A DNA stretch of 64,000 bases from Psychrobacter sanguinis (GTDB lineage: Bacteria > Pseudomonadota > Gammaproteobacteria > Pseudomonadales > Moraxellaceae), in assembly GCF_020736705.1 (NCBI RefSeq), contig NZ_CP085990.1, positions 2,914,001-2,978,000 on the forward strand, in the 5' to 3' direction. The stretch's first letter is position 1; the number at the start of each line of letters is the position of its first letter. This document shows, one piece after another, positions 39,299 to 47,530 of the stretch. Made by a program: the position numbers and the translations under genes. The notes beneath the pieces are model-generated. The model was given only the letters and a program-made list of their open reading frames with translations. It searched no databases and had not been told where the DNA came from.

Positions 39299-40138
39299 AT
39301 GCAGATTTATTTGGCTAGAAATCAGGTTCAAGCAGGCCCTTACACCCTTGCCGAGCTTAATAATATGCTTGCTACCGGACAGGTAGAATTGGGTGATCTT
39401 ATGTGGCATGCTGGTATGGAACAATGGAAGCCAGTGGGTGAAATGACCCAAGGTCAGTTTCACTATAATCCGAATGCTTCAGCCTCACCTAATACCCCGC
39501 CTAGAAGAGTCTCGGTTGCTGAGCTTTATGGCAAAAAAGAGCCCCAATCTGATCTAAAGCAAGTCACAGATCTTTCTAAATCCCCACCCGCCTCTGCCCA
39601 TAATAAAACTATTAAGGCACGGCCCTTTAATAATACAACAGATGAATTGGCCACCATTAGCAATCGAGTACTGGCTGTAATTATTGACTCTCTATTATTG
39701 ATGGCCTGCTATTTACCTTTCTTATCAGGATTAAATTACGATTTTGATAAAATAACTGCTACTGCGGGTGATATGGATAAAATGACCCAATTGGCACAGT
39801 CCGTACCTGAACATTTAAGTTCAATGAGCTCGCTTATGTTTTTGGCTCTATTTGCGGTTCAATTGGTTCTGCTATTAAGAAAAGGACAAACCATTGGCAA
39901 GCTAGTGATGGGTATTAGAATTGTCGATGTGCAAAGCAGAAGACTGGCCTCTGCTACCAATATTATTTTATGGCGTAGTCTTGTGACTTCTGCTTTATAT
40001 GTTCTACCTATGGTTGGCCCTATCATACTTATCGCTGATTTTGTCATAATGGTAACCAACAAACAGCGTCGTAGTCTTCATGATAAGTTTGCCAAAACGA
40101 TGGTAGTTAAAGCAAAGCCCGATCAGCTTAAAAAATAA
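39299..40138 (+). CDS. RDD-family membrane protein with N-terminal GYF_2 domain
   Basis: A 279-residue protein combining two modules. The N-terminal YLARNQVQAGPYTLAELNN and DLMWHAGMEQWKPVGEM form a GYF_2 domain (about 1-55), a cytoplasmic peptide-binding fold found on bacterial membrane proteins. A polar linker (56-115) follows. The RDD domain has the first Arg in ATISNRVLAVIIDSLLLMA and Asp residues, three transmembrane segments, KGQTIGKLVMGIRIVD and RRSLHDKFAKTMVV. RDD proteins may act in ion or small-molecule transport; the role is unknown. It stands alone between terminators. Confidence 0.85.
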   Translation: MQIYLARNQVQAGPYTLAELNNMLATGQVELGDLMWHAGMEQWKPVGEMTQGQFHYNPNASASPNTPPRRVSVAELYGKKEPQSDLKQVTDLSKSPPASAHNKTIKARPFNNTTDELATISNRVLAVIIDSLLLMACYLPFLSGLNYDFDKITATAGDMDKMTQLAQSVPEHLSSMSSLMFLALFAVQLVLLLRKGQTIGKLVMGIRIVDVQSRRLASATNIILWRSLVTSALYVLPMVGPIILIADFVIMVTNKQRRSLHDKFAKTMVVKAKPDQLKK

Positions 40139-40698
40139 GATACTTCGATAATAAAACCATGAAGGATTAATTTTAGCCATTGTTTACTGTTTAAATTATC
40201 TATTATTTGAATTATGTACTGCCTATAGTGTGTTTTTAACAATAGTAAGTCCTTTATCTGTCTAATACCGCTTGTTTCCAGTACTTTGTATTGTAATCTT
40301 GGCTTAAGTTTGTTAAAATTGTCCGCTTTAATTTGCACACAAATATAATATTCCAAATTTGTGTTGATGACGTTATTTAATGCCAGAGTATGCGTTTAAA
40401 CTGTTCTTAGAACAAGTTTAATCACCATACTCCTCTTGTTGAACTGGCTGCTTTAACAGGGCATAAATAACGTTACTATAGCTAACTTAAGCTAGCCAAT
40501 GGATAGTCTCAGATCCATAATGGCTAAAGTAGGCAAACTTATTATCCTCTAGCGTTAGATGGATTGATAAGTTTTGTGTAAATTTATAAATATAATTTTG
40601 AGTCGATCAGTTTTTACTATAAACTATTGATTTTTATATTCATCAGTATTTATTACTGAGTCCTAATTTAGTAATTAAACTCTACCAAGGAGACATCC
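40139..40698. other. Non-coding region upstream of rpsT
   Basis: A 560-bp stretch with no gene. It must contain the rpsT promoter, but I cannot assign one with confidence. The leader is AT-rich with no recognised riboswitch or attenuator. Confidence 0.5.
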
Positions 40699-40965
40699 GT
40701 GGCTAACTCAGCACAAGCTCGTAAACGCGCTCGTCAAAACAACACTCGTCGTCAGCACGCTGCATCACAGCGTTCAATGATCCGTACATACATCAAAAAA
40801 GTAGATGCCGCTATTCTTGCTGGTGACTACGAAGCAGCTACTGCCGCTTATAACAAAGCAGTACCTGTTATTGACCGTATGGCTGACAAAGGCGTTATCC
40901 ATAAGAACAAAGCTGCTCGTCATAAGAGCCGTTACAACAAAGCAATTAAAGCACTTAAAGCTTAA
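40699..40965 (+). CDS. rpsT: 30S ribosomal protein S20
   Basis: An 88-residue basic helical protein that binds 16S rRNA in the body of the 30S subunit. The opening [20 protein letters not shown] and the end [16 protein letters not shown] are typical. It begins with GTG at 40699, with AAGGAGA upstream. A non-ATG start is usual for this gene; in E. coli a UUG start helps autogenous control. A strong terminator follows at once. Monocistronic. Confidence 0.98.
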   Translation: MANSAQARKRARQNNTRRQHAASQRSMIRTYIKKVDAAILAGDYEAATAAYNKAVPVIDRMADKGVIHKNKAARHKSRYNKAIKALKA

Positions 40966-40984
40966 TTGATTCGTTGTAAATAAA

Positions 40985-41026
40985 AAGAAGCCCCTAACTC
41001 AGTGAGAGTTAGGGGCTTCTTTTTTA
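40985..41026 (+). terminator. Terminator of rpsT
   Basis: A near-perfect 16-bp GC-rich stem (40985-41000 / 41005-41020) with an AGTG loop and a T run. Confidence 0.95.
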
Positions 41027-41071
41027 TGTAGTGTTTTGAGTCTATATGATGTCTTGAGTTTATATAATGTT

Positions 41072-41971
41072 TTAAGGCAAGATTAAACGTTGTGTCGGCA
41101 CCTCAAACTTTTCACCCCGCCATATAAAGTTTGCAGTAGACTCTTCAAAAGGTTTGTCATCAAACCACAAAAACATCCCTTCCATCATCTTTGGCCAATC
41201 ATCCCAAGTGATTTGTTTGTGTTGTCGCATTACCCCCAAAAAGGCGGCCAGCAAAGTATCATGGCTAACTGCCAATGATAAGTGCCCAGGCTCTGGCTGA
41301 GACTGATATAGTAACGATAGTAAATCTAAGCCACCTTGCTTGGCAGGCTTGGTACTGCTCGACGTATCTTGCAAAAATGTATTGATGAAGTTTAAGGCCC
41401 CTATTCTCTTAAACTCCTCATTGGCTTGCTTGGCATCTGTGACCAAACTCCCTGGTTCTACCAATAATGGCTCATGGGAAATGGGCTGTCTAACTCCTGC
41501 GCCCTCTTGCATTAACTTTGCAGTATCGACACACCGCCAAATGGGGCTGGCAATACTTTGCGTATCTAAAGAATAAGGAAGATATTCTGCAAGCCAGCGT
41601 CCCCATGACTTGGCTAGTACTCGACCTTGTGGGGTTAACGGTAAATCGTAACTGGCAAAACCCTGCCCATTAGAGCGTTCACGCAATGAATGTCTAGTAA
41701 ATAAAATCAGCCTTTCATTATTATTGGGCAAATGCTTAACCGAATGCATCATACTAGGTGGTAAATGTGCCGGCATTGGGGCACGCAAGCGGGCCGCCTG
41801 ACCTGTAGTATTGGAAACAGTACCTGCTGTAAGCGGTGCGTCACCAAACTCAGGCTGCATTATTGCCTTGCCTGAAGTGGCAGGCACTATCAGGCTATCA
41901 GAGCTTGAATGAGTCTGATTTGTTGGACTGCCTATTGTATTGGCTGCCGTATTATTTGTTTTTTTAGTCAT
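41072..41971 (-). CDS. Histidine phosphatase superfamily protein
   Basis: A 299-residue protein whose first 85 residues are polar and low-complexity. The catalytic domain has LILFTRHSLRERSNGQG, where the usual RHG motif is RHS. DLPLTPQGRVLAKSWGRWLA and SPIWRCVDTAKLMQEG match the family, and the second catalytic His is in LAVSHDTLLAAFLGVM. The closest pattern is the acid phosphatase/phytase-like branch. It probably removes phosphate from a small molecule; the substrate is unknown. It ends 12 bp from the metallophosphoesterase gene start region on the same strand (41984), so the two are likely co-transcribed. Confidence 0.8.
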   Translation of the reverse strand: MTKKTNNTAANTIGSPTNQTHSSSDSLIVPATSGKAIMQPEFGDAPLTAGTVSNTTGQAARLRAPMPAHLPPSMMHSVKHLPNNNERLILFTRHSLRERSNGQGFASYDLPLTPQGRVLAKSWGRWLAEYLPYSLDTQSIASPIWRCVDTAKLMQEGAGVRQPISHEPLLVEPGSLVTDAKQANEEFKRIGALNFINTFLQDTSSSTKPAKQGGLDLLSLLYQSQPEPGHLSLAVSHDTLLAAFLGVMRQHKQITWDDWPKMMEGMFLWFDDKPFEESTANFIWRGEKFEVPTQRLILP

Positions 41972-41983
41972 GAGTCAACCGTA

Positions 41984-42778
41984 TCAAACTTCCACCACCT
42001 TTGACCAGTGAAATTCTAATTTTGTGCTGCTAATCTCACCGGGATAAGCACGAGGATTGACCACAACTCGCGTCTTGCCTTCGACATAATCAAACGCTTC
42101 ATGAGTATGCCCATGTAACCAAAACTTAGGCGCCCAAGATTCATGCATCCAAGCGCTCAGGTCTGAGACAAAGGCGGCATTACTGGGTTTATCTGCGTAC
42201 TGTTCAGACACTGACCGTGGTGTCACACTGTGATGAGTCATCACCACTACGGTCTTTTGTTGACTGTGCGCCTCAATCAAAGCTTGCCTTAGCCAAGCTC
42301 GGTGCTGATTATGAATCTCTATCGATATCTCAGGTGAGAATAAGTAATCACCGGCCATAATCTGACGATAATCGCGCATAAAAGACATCACCGACTCTCG
42401 GGTATCACTGGTGGCTTGAAACTGATAATCGGTCCAAAGCGTACAGCCTAAAATCCGAATATCACCCACGTCTATCTGCTGACACTGCAAAAACTTTAAG
42501 CCACTAAATGAATCCGCATCAAAGGTATCCCATTGACTAAGCTGATTATCAAACGACAGTATGTCTTCAGAAAAATACTCATGATTGCCAGCTATGGTAA
42601 TTAATGGTTTATTGTTCAACTCAGCTTGCTGCTGTAGCCAGGCCATACCTTTATCGCTATTTGCGGTATCTCCCGCTACTAGTATAACGTCTGCGTCTGT
42701 ATACGGAATACAGCCTATTAGCTGTTGCCGCTTGGCATAACTATCAATATGAAGATCACTTAATACTTGAAGTTTCAT
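41984..42778 (-). CDS. Calcineurin-like metallophosphoesterase
   Basis: A 264-residue phosphoesterase with a dinuclear metal centre. Ligand motifs in order are VLSDLHID (D-x-H), VILVAGDTANSD (GD), ITIAGNHEYF (GNHE), VVMTHHSVTP (H) and WLHGHTHEAFDY (GHxH). There is no signal peptide. The substrate could be a nucleotide or other phosphoester; not determinable. I use ATG 42778, since an in-frame TTG at 42790 has no ribosome site. It lies just upstream of the histidine phosphatase gene, which suggests a joint role in phosphate ester breakdown. Confidence 0.85.
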   Translation of the reverse strand: MKLQVLSDLHIDSYAKRQQLIGCIPYTDADVILVAGDTANSDKGMAWLQQQAELNNKPLITIAGNHEYFSEDILSFDNQLSQWDTFDADSFSGLKFLQCQQIDVGDIRILGCTLWTDYQFQATSDTRESVMSFMRDYRQIMAGDYLFSPEISIEIHNQHRAWLRQALIEAHSQQKTVVVMTHHSVTPRSVSEQYADKPSNAAFVSDLSAWMHESWAPKFWLHGHTHEAFDYVEGKTRVVVNPRAYPGEISSTKLEFHWSKVVEV

Positions 42779-42823
42779 AAGTTTTAACAAAACAATCCGG
42801 TTGAAGAAAATTTCAATTAACCA

Positions 42824-42868
42824 TCTTTTGGTTAACGGCTTGTGGGTTAACAGCTATTGGATTAACTG
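42824..42868. repeat. 15-bp degenerate tandem repeat, three units
   Basis: Units TCTTTTGGTTAACGG, CTTGTGGGTTAACAG and CTATTGGATTAACTG follow one another upstream of the metallophosphoesterase gene. Confidence 0.5.
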
Positions 42869-42980
42869 TCCCTACCAATGACTCATAGCCTTGGTAGCAC
42901 CTGTTATTTTAGTTTCCACTATTTTTACAGCTTACTGCTCTATAGTCTAATGTGATTAGGACTGCTATGTTCAAACAGCG

Positions 42981-43721
42981 CTACTTTAACGTCTCTAAGA
43001 TTTGCGTCATTTTCTTGATAGGATTCTCAGCATGAGTGATTGAGCGTCCAATAACCAAATAGTCTGAGCCATTTTGTATGGCTTGGCTTGGGGTACAGAT
43101 ACGCTTCTGATCATCTGCTGAATCTTCTGCCATCCGAATACCGGGAGTGATTAACTGAAAGGATTGACCACAAAGCTGTTTTAGACGACTGGCTTCTTGT
43201 GCAGAACATACCACGCCGTCCAGACCCGCCTCTTTGGTCAATAAGGCCAAACGCTCGACCTGTTCACTCACTGGAACGTTAATGCCCAAGCCTTGTAAGC
43301 CCTCTTCTGTCATTGAGGTCAATACAGTCACAGCAATAAGTAATGTCTCATGACCAGCATCTAGCAAACGCTTTTTGGACTCTTGCATCGCCACCAATCC
43401 AGCACTGGCATGTACATTGACCATCCATACGCCCATGTCCGCAGCTGCCAATACGGCTTGCGCAGTTGTATTTGGAATATCGTGGAATTTTAAATCTAAA
43501 AACACCTCAAAGCCGCGGCTATGTAGTTCATGAATGATTTGTGGACCACAACGTGTAAACAGCTCTTTACCTACTTTAACCCGACATAATTTGGGGTCTA
43601 ATTGATCTGCTAACGTTAACGCTTCCTTGATTGATGCTTTATCAAGTGCAACAACAATGGGAGAATTAGGACGGATTAATTGCTGTTTATGCGGTTGGTT
43701 GGTTTGCTGAAGGTCAGTCAC
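42981..43721 (-). CDS. pyrF: Orotidine 5'-phosphate decarboxylase
   Basis: A 246-residue TIM-barrel enzyme that makes UMP from OMP, the last step of pyrimidine synthesis. The active-site signature [12 protein letters not shown] (Asp-x-Lys-x-x-Asp) is intact; [12 protein letters not shown] opens the barrel, and QLITPGIRM and YLVIGRSIT bind the phosphate. I choose GTG 43721 because AGGAGA lies 4 nt upstream; ATG 43748 would add nine residues and has no ribosome site. It lies downstream of lapA as in other gamma-proteobacteria, but a 453-bp gap and a terminator separate them. Confidence 0.95.
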   Translation of the reverse strand: MTDLQQTNQPHKQQLIRPNSPIVVALDKASIKEALTLADQLDPKLCRVKVGKELFTRCGPQIIHELHSRGFEVFLDLKFHDIPNTTAQAVLAAADMGVWMVNVHASAGLVAMQESKKRLLDAGHETLLIAVTVLTSMTEEGLQGLGINVPVSEQVERLALLTKEAGLDGVVCSAQEASRLKQLCGQSFQLITPGIRMAEDSADDQKRICTPSQAIQNGSDYLVIGRSITHAENPIKKMTQILETLK

Positions 43722-43905
43722 ATTGTCTCCTAAAAATAAAGGCTTCATTAGTAAGGGTAATGGAATAAGTAAAACAGATGAAAGAAAATAGATTTGGCTC
43801 AGTGTTATTGCATTGACGCCATTATATTTTATATATCGGTTATGGTTTATTGGCCTACTGTATTTACTTTATTTTATTAGCCAACAATCGTTTATTAACC
43901 GACAG

Positions 43906-43980
43906 TAGTTCATCAAATAGCTATTTATCGAACAACCGTTCATCGAATAACCGTTCATCAAATAGCTGTTGATCAAATAG
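43906..43980. repeat. 15-bp degenerate tandem repeat, five units
   Basis: Units start at 43906, 43921, 43936, 43951 and 43966 with the pattern CCGTTCATCAAATAG. Neighbouring units differ at 2-5 positions. It lies upstream of pyrF. Confidence 0.7.
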
Positions 43981-44083
43981 TATATAGGAGCGCCCTTAAA
44001 AGCGCTAAATTTAAAATTGCTAGATTTAACATTGCTCAAATTCAAAAGGCTACATTAATAGGTCATTAATTTTAGCATCAAGC

Positions 44084-44112
44084 ATAAAAAAACGACCCTA
44101 AAGTCGTTTTTC
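44084..44112 (-). terminator. Terminator of lapA
   Basis: On the minus strand AAAACGAC and GTCGTTTT form an 8-bp stem with a 6-nt loop and a T run. Confidence 0.75.
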
Positions 44113-44174
44113 ATCTACTGCTAACAGCAACTCATATCACAAGCGTACAAAGGCAATACCCGTACTAAATAAAG

Positions 44175-44549
44175 TTATCTCACTACCGTTGTGTCGATTG
44201 GATCAATATGAGGCTGTGAGTCACCGTATATTGTCTGATCAGCTGGGGTACCTTGAGACAGTCTTTGAATTTCGATATTAGATTGTGCCAACTCTTCTTG
44301 CAAACGTCTATTTTCTTTAGACAGTCGGCCAATCTCCCATTTGTTTTGGAAGACTTTGAACAATAGTAATGCCAATAAAATACCAATAAGCACCCCAAGG
44401 AAAATAGATAGGATTAACAGTAGTCCTAAACTCATTGCTGGCGCTTGGGTGAATAATAAATTAACGGCAACCTCATTGTTATTAGCCACAACCAAGCCTA
44501 ATGAGTAGCCAAAAATTAAAAACAATAAGACAAGAATAACAAAGCGCAT
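44175..44549 (-). CDS. lapA: LapA-domain protein (DUF1049)
   Basis: A 124-residue inner-membrane protein with two helices (about 2-22 and 40-65) and a cytoplasmic coiled coil (KENRRLQEELAQSNIEIQRL). LapA works with LapB (YciM) and FtsH to adjust LpxC and thus LPS synthesis. The motif VVANNNEVAVNLLF between helices is typical. The C-terminal tail (DQTIYGDSQPHIDPI) is polar. ATG 44549 is chosen because AGAGGTG lies upstream; GTG 44555 is an alternative. LapB is not encoded next to it. Confidence 0.85.
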   Translation of the reverse strand: MRFVILVLLFLIFGYSLGLVVANNNEVAVNLLFTQAPAMSLGLLLILSIFLGVLIGILLALLLFKVFQNKWEIGRLSKENRRLQEELAQSNIEIQRLSQGTPADQTIYGDSQPHIDPIDTTVVR

Positions 44550-44931
44550 AGTCACCTCTAAATAATGAAAGTAGAATTAAGGTAAGTATATTTTTATATA
44601 AGGTTTTATTAAATATACTAATGAACCAGATTATAACGTTATATTAGTGACTGTCGCTAGCTTTCATTTTGGCTAAAAAACGGTTTTTAACGATTAAAAG
44701 CCTTAATAGCCCCTATTCACTGTCTGTATTACAAGTAATAGTTATCAATGGCCCATTTTTTTGATACTATGCGTGTTAATTTATGATAACTATACCCATA
44801 TAGCTCAATACTTGGGTGCTCACTTATGACAGGGTCGTTAATTGATTGGTCCTTTGTGTCTAATCAAAGGCGTTAAGCCCATGTTATAGTGCCCTATTTG
44901 TGAATGTTATATAGCAATTTAAGGATTAAAT
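44550..44931. other. Gap between lapA and yajC
   Basis: A 382-bp AT-rich region between divergent genes that must hold both promoters. I see no assignable -35/-10 pair, RNA gene or repeat. Confidence 0.45.
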
Positions 44932-45261
44932 ATGAATTTATTCATCCAAGCAGCTCATGCTGCTCCAGAAGCTGCTGGCGGCACTGCTATGATTATGCAG
45001 TGGATTTTCCCATTGGCTATTTTTGCCATCTTTTACTTCTTAGTCATTAGACCTCAGTCTAAGCGTGCTAAAGAGCACCGCAATATGGTCAACTCTTTAA
45101 GCGTAGGCAACGAAGTTATTTTTGCTGGTGGCTTAATGGGCAAAATCAAATCAATCGAGGGTGACTACGCCGTTGTTGCTCTAAACGATAGAAATGATGT
45201 CATGATCCAGCGTGCTTCTGTAATCTCTGTATTGCCAAATGGTACTATTGACGGTTTGTAA
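44932..45261 (+). CDS. yajC: Preprotein translocase subunit YajC
   Basis: A 109-residue single-pass inner-membrane protein that associates with SecDF. The N-terminal helix is about 20-42 (IMQWIFPLAIFAIFYFLVI), followed by RPQSKRAKEHRNMVNSL, the family signature, and VGNEVIFAGGLMGKI and VALNDRNDVMIQRASV. It begins the yajC-secD-secF cluster, though 382 bp separate it from secD. Confidence 0.95.
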   Translation: MNLFIQAAHAAPEAAGGTAMIMQWIFPLAIFAIFYFLVIRPQSKRAKEHRNMVNSLSVGNEVIFAGGLMGKIKSIEGDYAVVALNDRNDVMIQRASVISVLPNGTIDGL

Positions 45262-45643
45262 TAACTTTATTGCATCCGTTTAATAATCCAAAAACTGAAC
45301 CTATTAAGAGTTAAAGGCTAGTCTTCATCTTCTTAGGGTTTGGTTTTTGGATTATCTGTTTTAATTAAATTAATTAGAGTGCGCTACCCCATAAAGCCCG
45401 TTGTATTGACCCGCTTTATGACACGATAGGGCTATTTTCAGATATCTTAATCGCGAAAGTTAGTATTCAATTTTGCGTAACTGTATTCAACTTTGTTAAG
45501 TTCTAAGGTCTTTATTATTGCCATAAATCGCAATAAATAAGGGCTAAAAAGACTTATCATGTCGTTTTATAGGTTCCTATCTATCGAAGATCGTCCATAG
45601 CGTAGCGTTCTACTGTTACCTTCCCTCAAGTGAAGAAGCTACT
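45262..45643. other. yajC-secD gap
   Basis: A 382-bp region with one strong inverted repeat (45283-45355) and no gene. A separate promoter for secD-secF is likely here, but I cannot place it. Confidence 0.5.
45283..45355. repeat. 13-bp inverted repeat between yajC and secD
   Basis: ATAATCCAAAAAC (45283-45295) and GTTTTTGGATTAT (45343-45355) are perfectly complementary, and pairing can extend inward to GAACC/GGGTT with bulges. It may act as an attenuator or transcript end. Confidence 0.6.
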
Positions 45644-47521
45644 ATGCATTACCCTGCCTGGAAATATTTCTTAATAGTCACCGTGCTCATCATCGCTGGG
45701 CTTTATGCTCTGCCCAATTTATATCCTGATGAGCCAGCGGTACAAATAACCAGTGCCTCAGCAGGTACCGAGCTTACTGATGATGTACTGACTCAATCGA
45801 AAAAACTTCTTGAAGAAGCGGGTATCGCTTATCACGACCCTACCTTCTCAGAAAACAGTGCGCTGTTGCGAGTGGAAGATGGTGCTGCGCAGCGTAAAGC
45901 TCAAGAAGTACTACGCCAACAACTTGGTAATGACTATGTTGTGGCTTTAAACCTGGCTCAGACTACCCCTGATTGGTTACGTAGTATCGGTGCTAAGCCA
46001 CTGAAACTGGGTCTAGACTTACGTGGTGGTGTGCGTTTTGTGCTTGAAGTGGACATGAATAAAGCCCTTGAGCAACGTTTAAAAACCACAAGTAATGATG
46101 TACGTAGCAGCTTACGCGGTGAGCGCATACCTGTAAAAGGCATCAATGTTATTGACCAAGGTTTACTGCTTCATTTTAAAGACACTGACTTACGTGATAA
46201 AGCACAGCGCATTATCCAACGTGACCAGGGTACGCAATTTGAAATGCAAGCACTAATGGATGATAACGGTCCAGCGCTACGTCTAAACTATAACGAAGCT
46301 ACCCTAAAAGAAATCAACGAATATGCCGTGGGTCAGAACTTAACCACACTGCGTAATCGTATTTCAGAATTAGGGGTTACTGAAGCGCTGGTTCAGTCTC
46401 AAGGTAGTAACCGTATTGTCGTGGAATTACCCGGTGTTCAAGATACCGCTGAAGCTAAGCGTGTTCTAGGTCGTACCGCTAACCTTGAGTTCCGTCTAGT
46501 GGCCGATGAGAATGCTAGTTATGCAGGCGGTGTGCCTCCTGCAGGTACTGAAGCTTTCCCTTATATGGCACTTGACGGTCCTCCATCACTTCTGAATCGT
46601 CAGCCTATTTTAACGGGTGAAAAAGTTCAGGGCGCTACTTCTGGTTTAGATGAAAATGGTTCTCCTGAAGTAAATATTACCCTTGATACTGCTGGTGGTA
46701 AGCTGATGCAAAACGCTACCAAAAATGCAGTGGGCAAACAAATGGCGGTTCTGTTTATTGAAAATAAACAGAAAGTGACTTACGACAAGGATCCAAAAAC
46801 TGGAGAGACTGTCGAAACTCGTACGCCTTATGCCGAAACTAAGATTATTAGTCAGGCGAACATTCAAGCAGTATTAGGCTCTTCTTTCCGTATTACTGGT
46901 TTAAACAGTAATGCAGAAGCTGCCGAATTGGCTTTATTGCTTCGCTCTGGTGCCCTTGCAGCGCCAATGTACTTCGTTGAAGAGCGTACCATTGGTCCTT
47001 CATTGGGTCAGAAAAATATTGATGACGGCTTGTTCTCTACCAAGGTAGGTTACTTACTGGTCTTCTTATTTATGATTGTTTTCTACCGTCTGTTTGGGGT
47101 AATTGCGAACATTGCTTTGGCCTTTAACTTAGTTATTATGGTGGCCGTACTCTCTATCCTAGGGGCTTCATTAACGTTACCTGGTATTGCCGGTATTGTA
47201 TTAACAATCGGTATGGCAGTAGATGCCAACGTACTGATTTTCGAGCGGATACGAGAAGAGATTGCCGAAGGTGTGAGACCCAAAACAGCTATTGTGGCTG
47301 GTTTTGATCGTGCCTTTAGTAGTATTTTTGATGGTAACATTACCACGTTATTGGTGGCCATCATCCTATTCTCTATTGGTTCTGGCCCAATCAAAGGGTT
47401 TGCTGTTACCCTTGCCATTGGTATTTTAAGCTCATTGTTTACCGCCATTGTGGTAACCCGTGCTTTGGTACATCTGGTTTATGGCAATCGTAAATCTGTC
47501 GATAAATTGAGCATAGGCTAG
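45644..47521 (+). CDS. secD: Protein translocase subunit SecD
   Basis: A 625-residue inner-membrane RND-type protein that uses the proton gradient with SecF to pull preproteins through SecYEG. TM1 is about 8-25 (FLIVTVLIIAGLYAL). The periplasmic P1 head contains KLGLDLRGGVRFVLEVDM and ISELGVTEALVQSQG. The C-terminal five helices carry LVFLFMIVFYRLFGVIANIA and IGMAVDANVLIFERIREE, with the conserved Asp needed for proton passage. Length is close to E. coli SecD (615). It overlaps the ribosome site of secF at its stop codon. Confidence 0.97.
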   Translation: MHYPAWKYFLIVTVLIIAGLYALPNLYPDEPAVQITSASAGTELTDDVLTQSKKLLEEAGIAYHDPTFSENSALLRVEDGAAQRKAQEVLRQQLGNDYVVALNLAQTTPDWLRSIGAKPLKLGLDLRGGVRFVLEVDMNKALEQRLKTTSNDVRSSLRGERIPVKGINVIDQGLLLHFKDTDLRDKAQRIIQRDQGTQFEMQALMDDNGPALRLNYNEATLKEINEYAVGQNLTTLRNRISELGVTEALVQSQGSNRIVVELPGVQDTAEAKRVLGRTANLEFRLVADENASYAGGVPPAGTEAFPYMALDGPPSLLNRQPILTGEKVQGATSGLDENGSPEVNITLDTAGGKLMQNATKNAVGKQMAVLFIENKQKVTYDKDPKTGETVETRTPYAETKIISQANIQAVLGSSFRITGLNSNAEAAELALLLRSGALAAPMYFVEERTIGPSLGQKNIDDGLFSTKVGYLLVFLFMIVFYRLFGVIANIALAFNLVIMVAVLSILGASLTLPGIAGIVLTIGMAVDANVLIFERIREEIAEGVRPKTAIVAGFDRAFSSIFDGNITTLLVAIILFSIGSGPIKGFAVTLAIGILSSLFTAIVVTRALVHLVYGNRKSVDKLSIG

Positions 47522-47530
47522 GAGAGAATA

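Larger units (their letters stand above)
43722..44174. other. Gap between pyrF and lapA
   Basis: A 453-bp stretch that holds the 15-bp tandem repeat array and the lapA terminator, plus presumably the pyrF promoter. No gene is seen, in contrast with E. coli where lapB sits between lapA and pyrF. Confidence 0.55.

Noticed and set aside
43906..43980. Possible CRISPR array
   Set aside because: Units are contiguous with no spacers and are only 15 bp; no cas genes are present. It is a degenerate tandem repeat.
47083..47448. Minus-strand reading frame of 121 codons
   Set aside because: It is the shadow of secD, which has clear homology on the plus strand; the translation has no recognisable domain.
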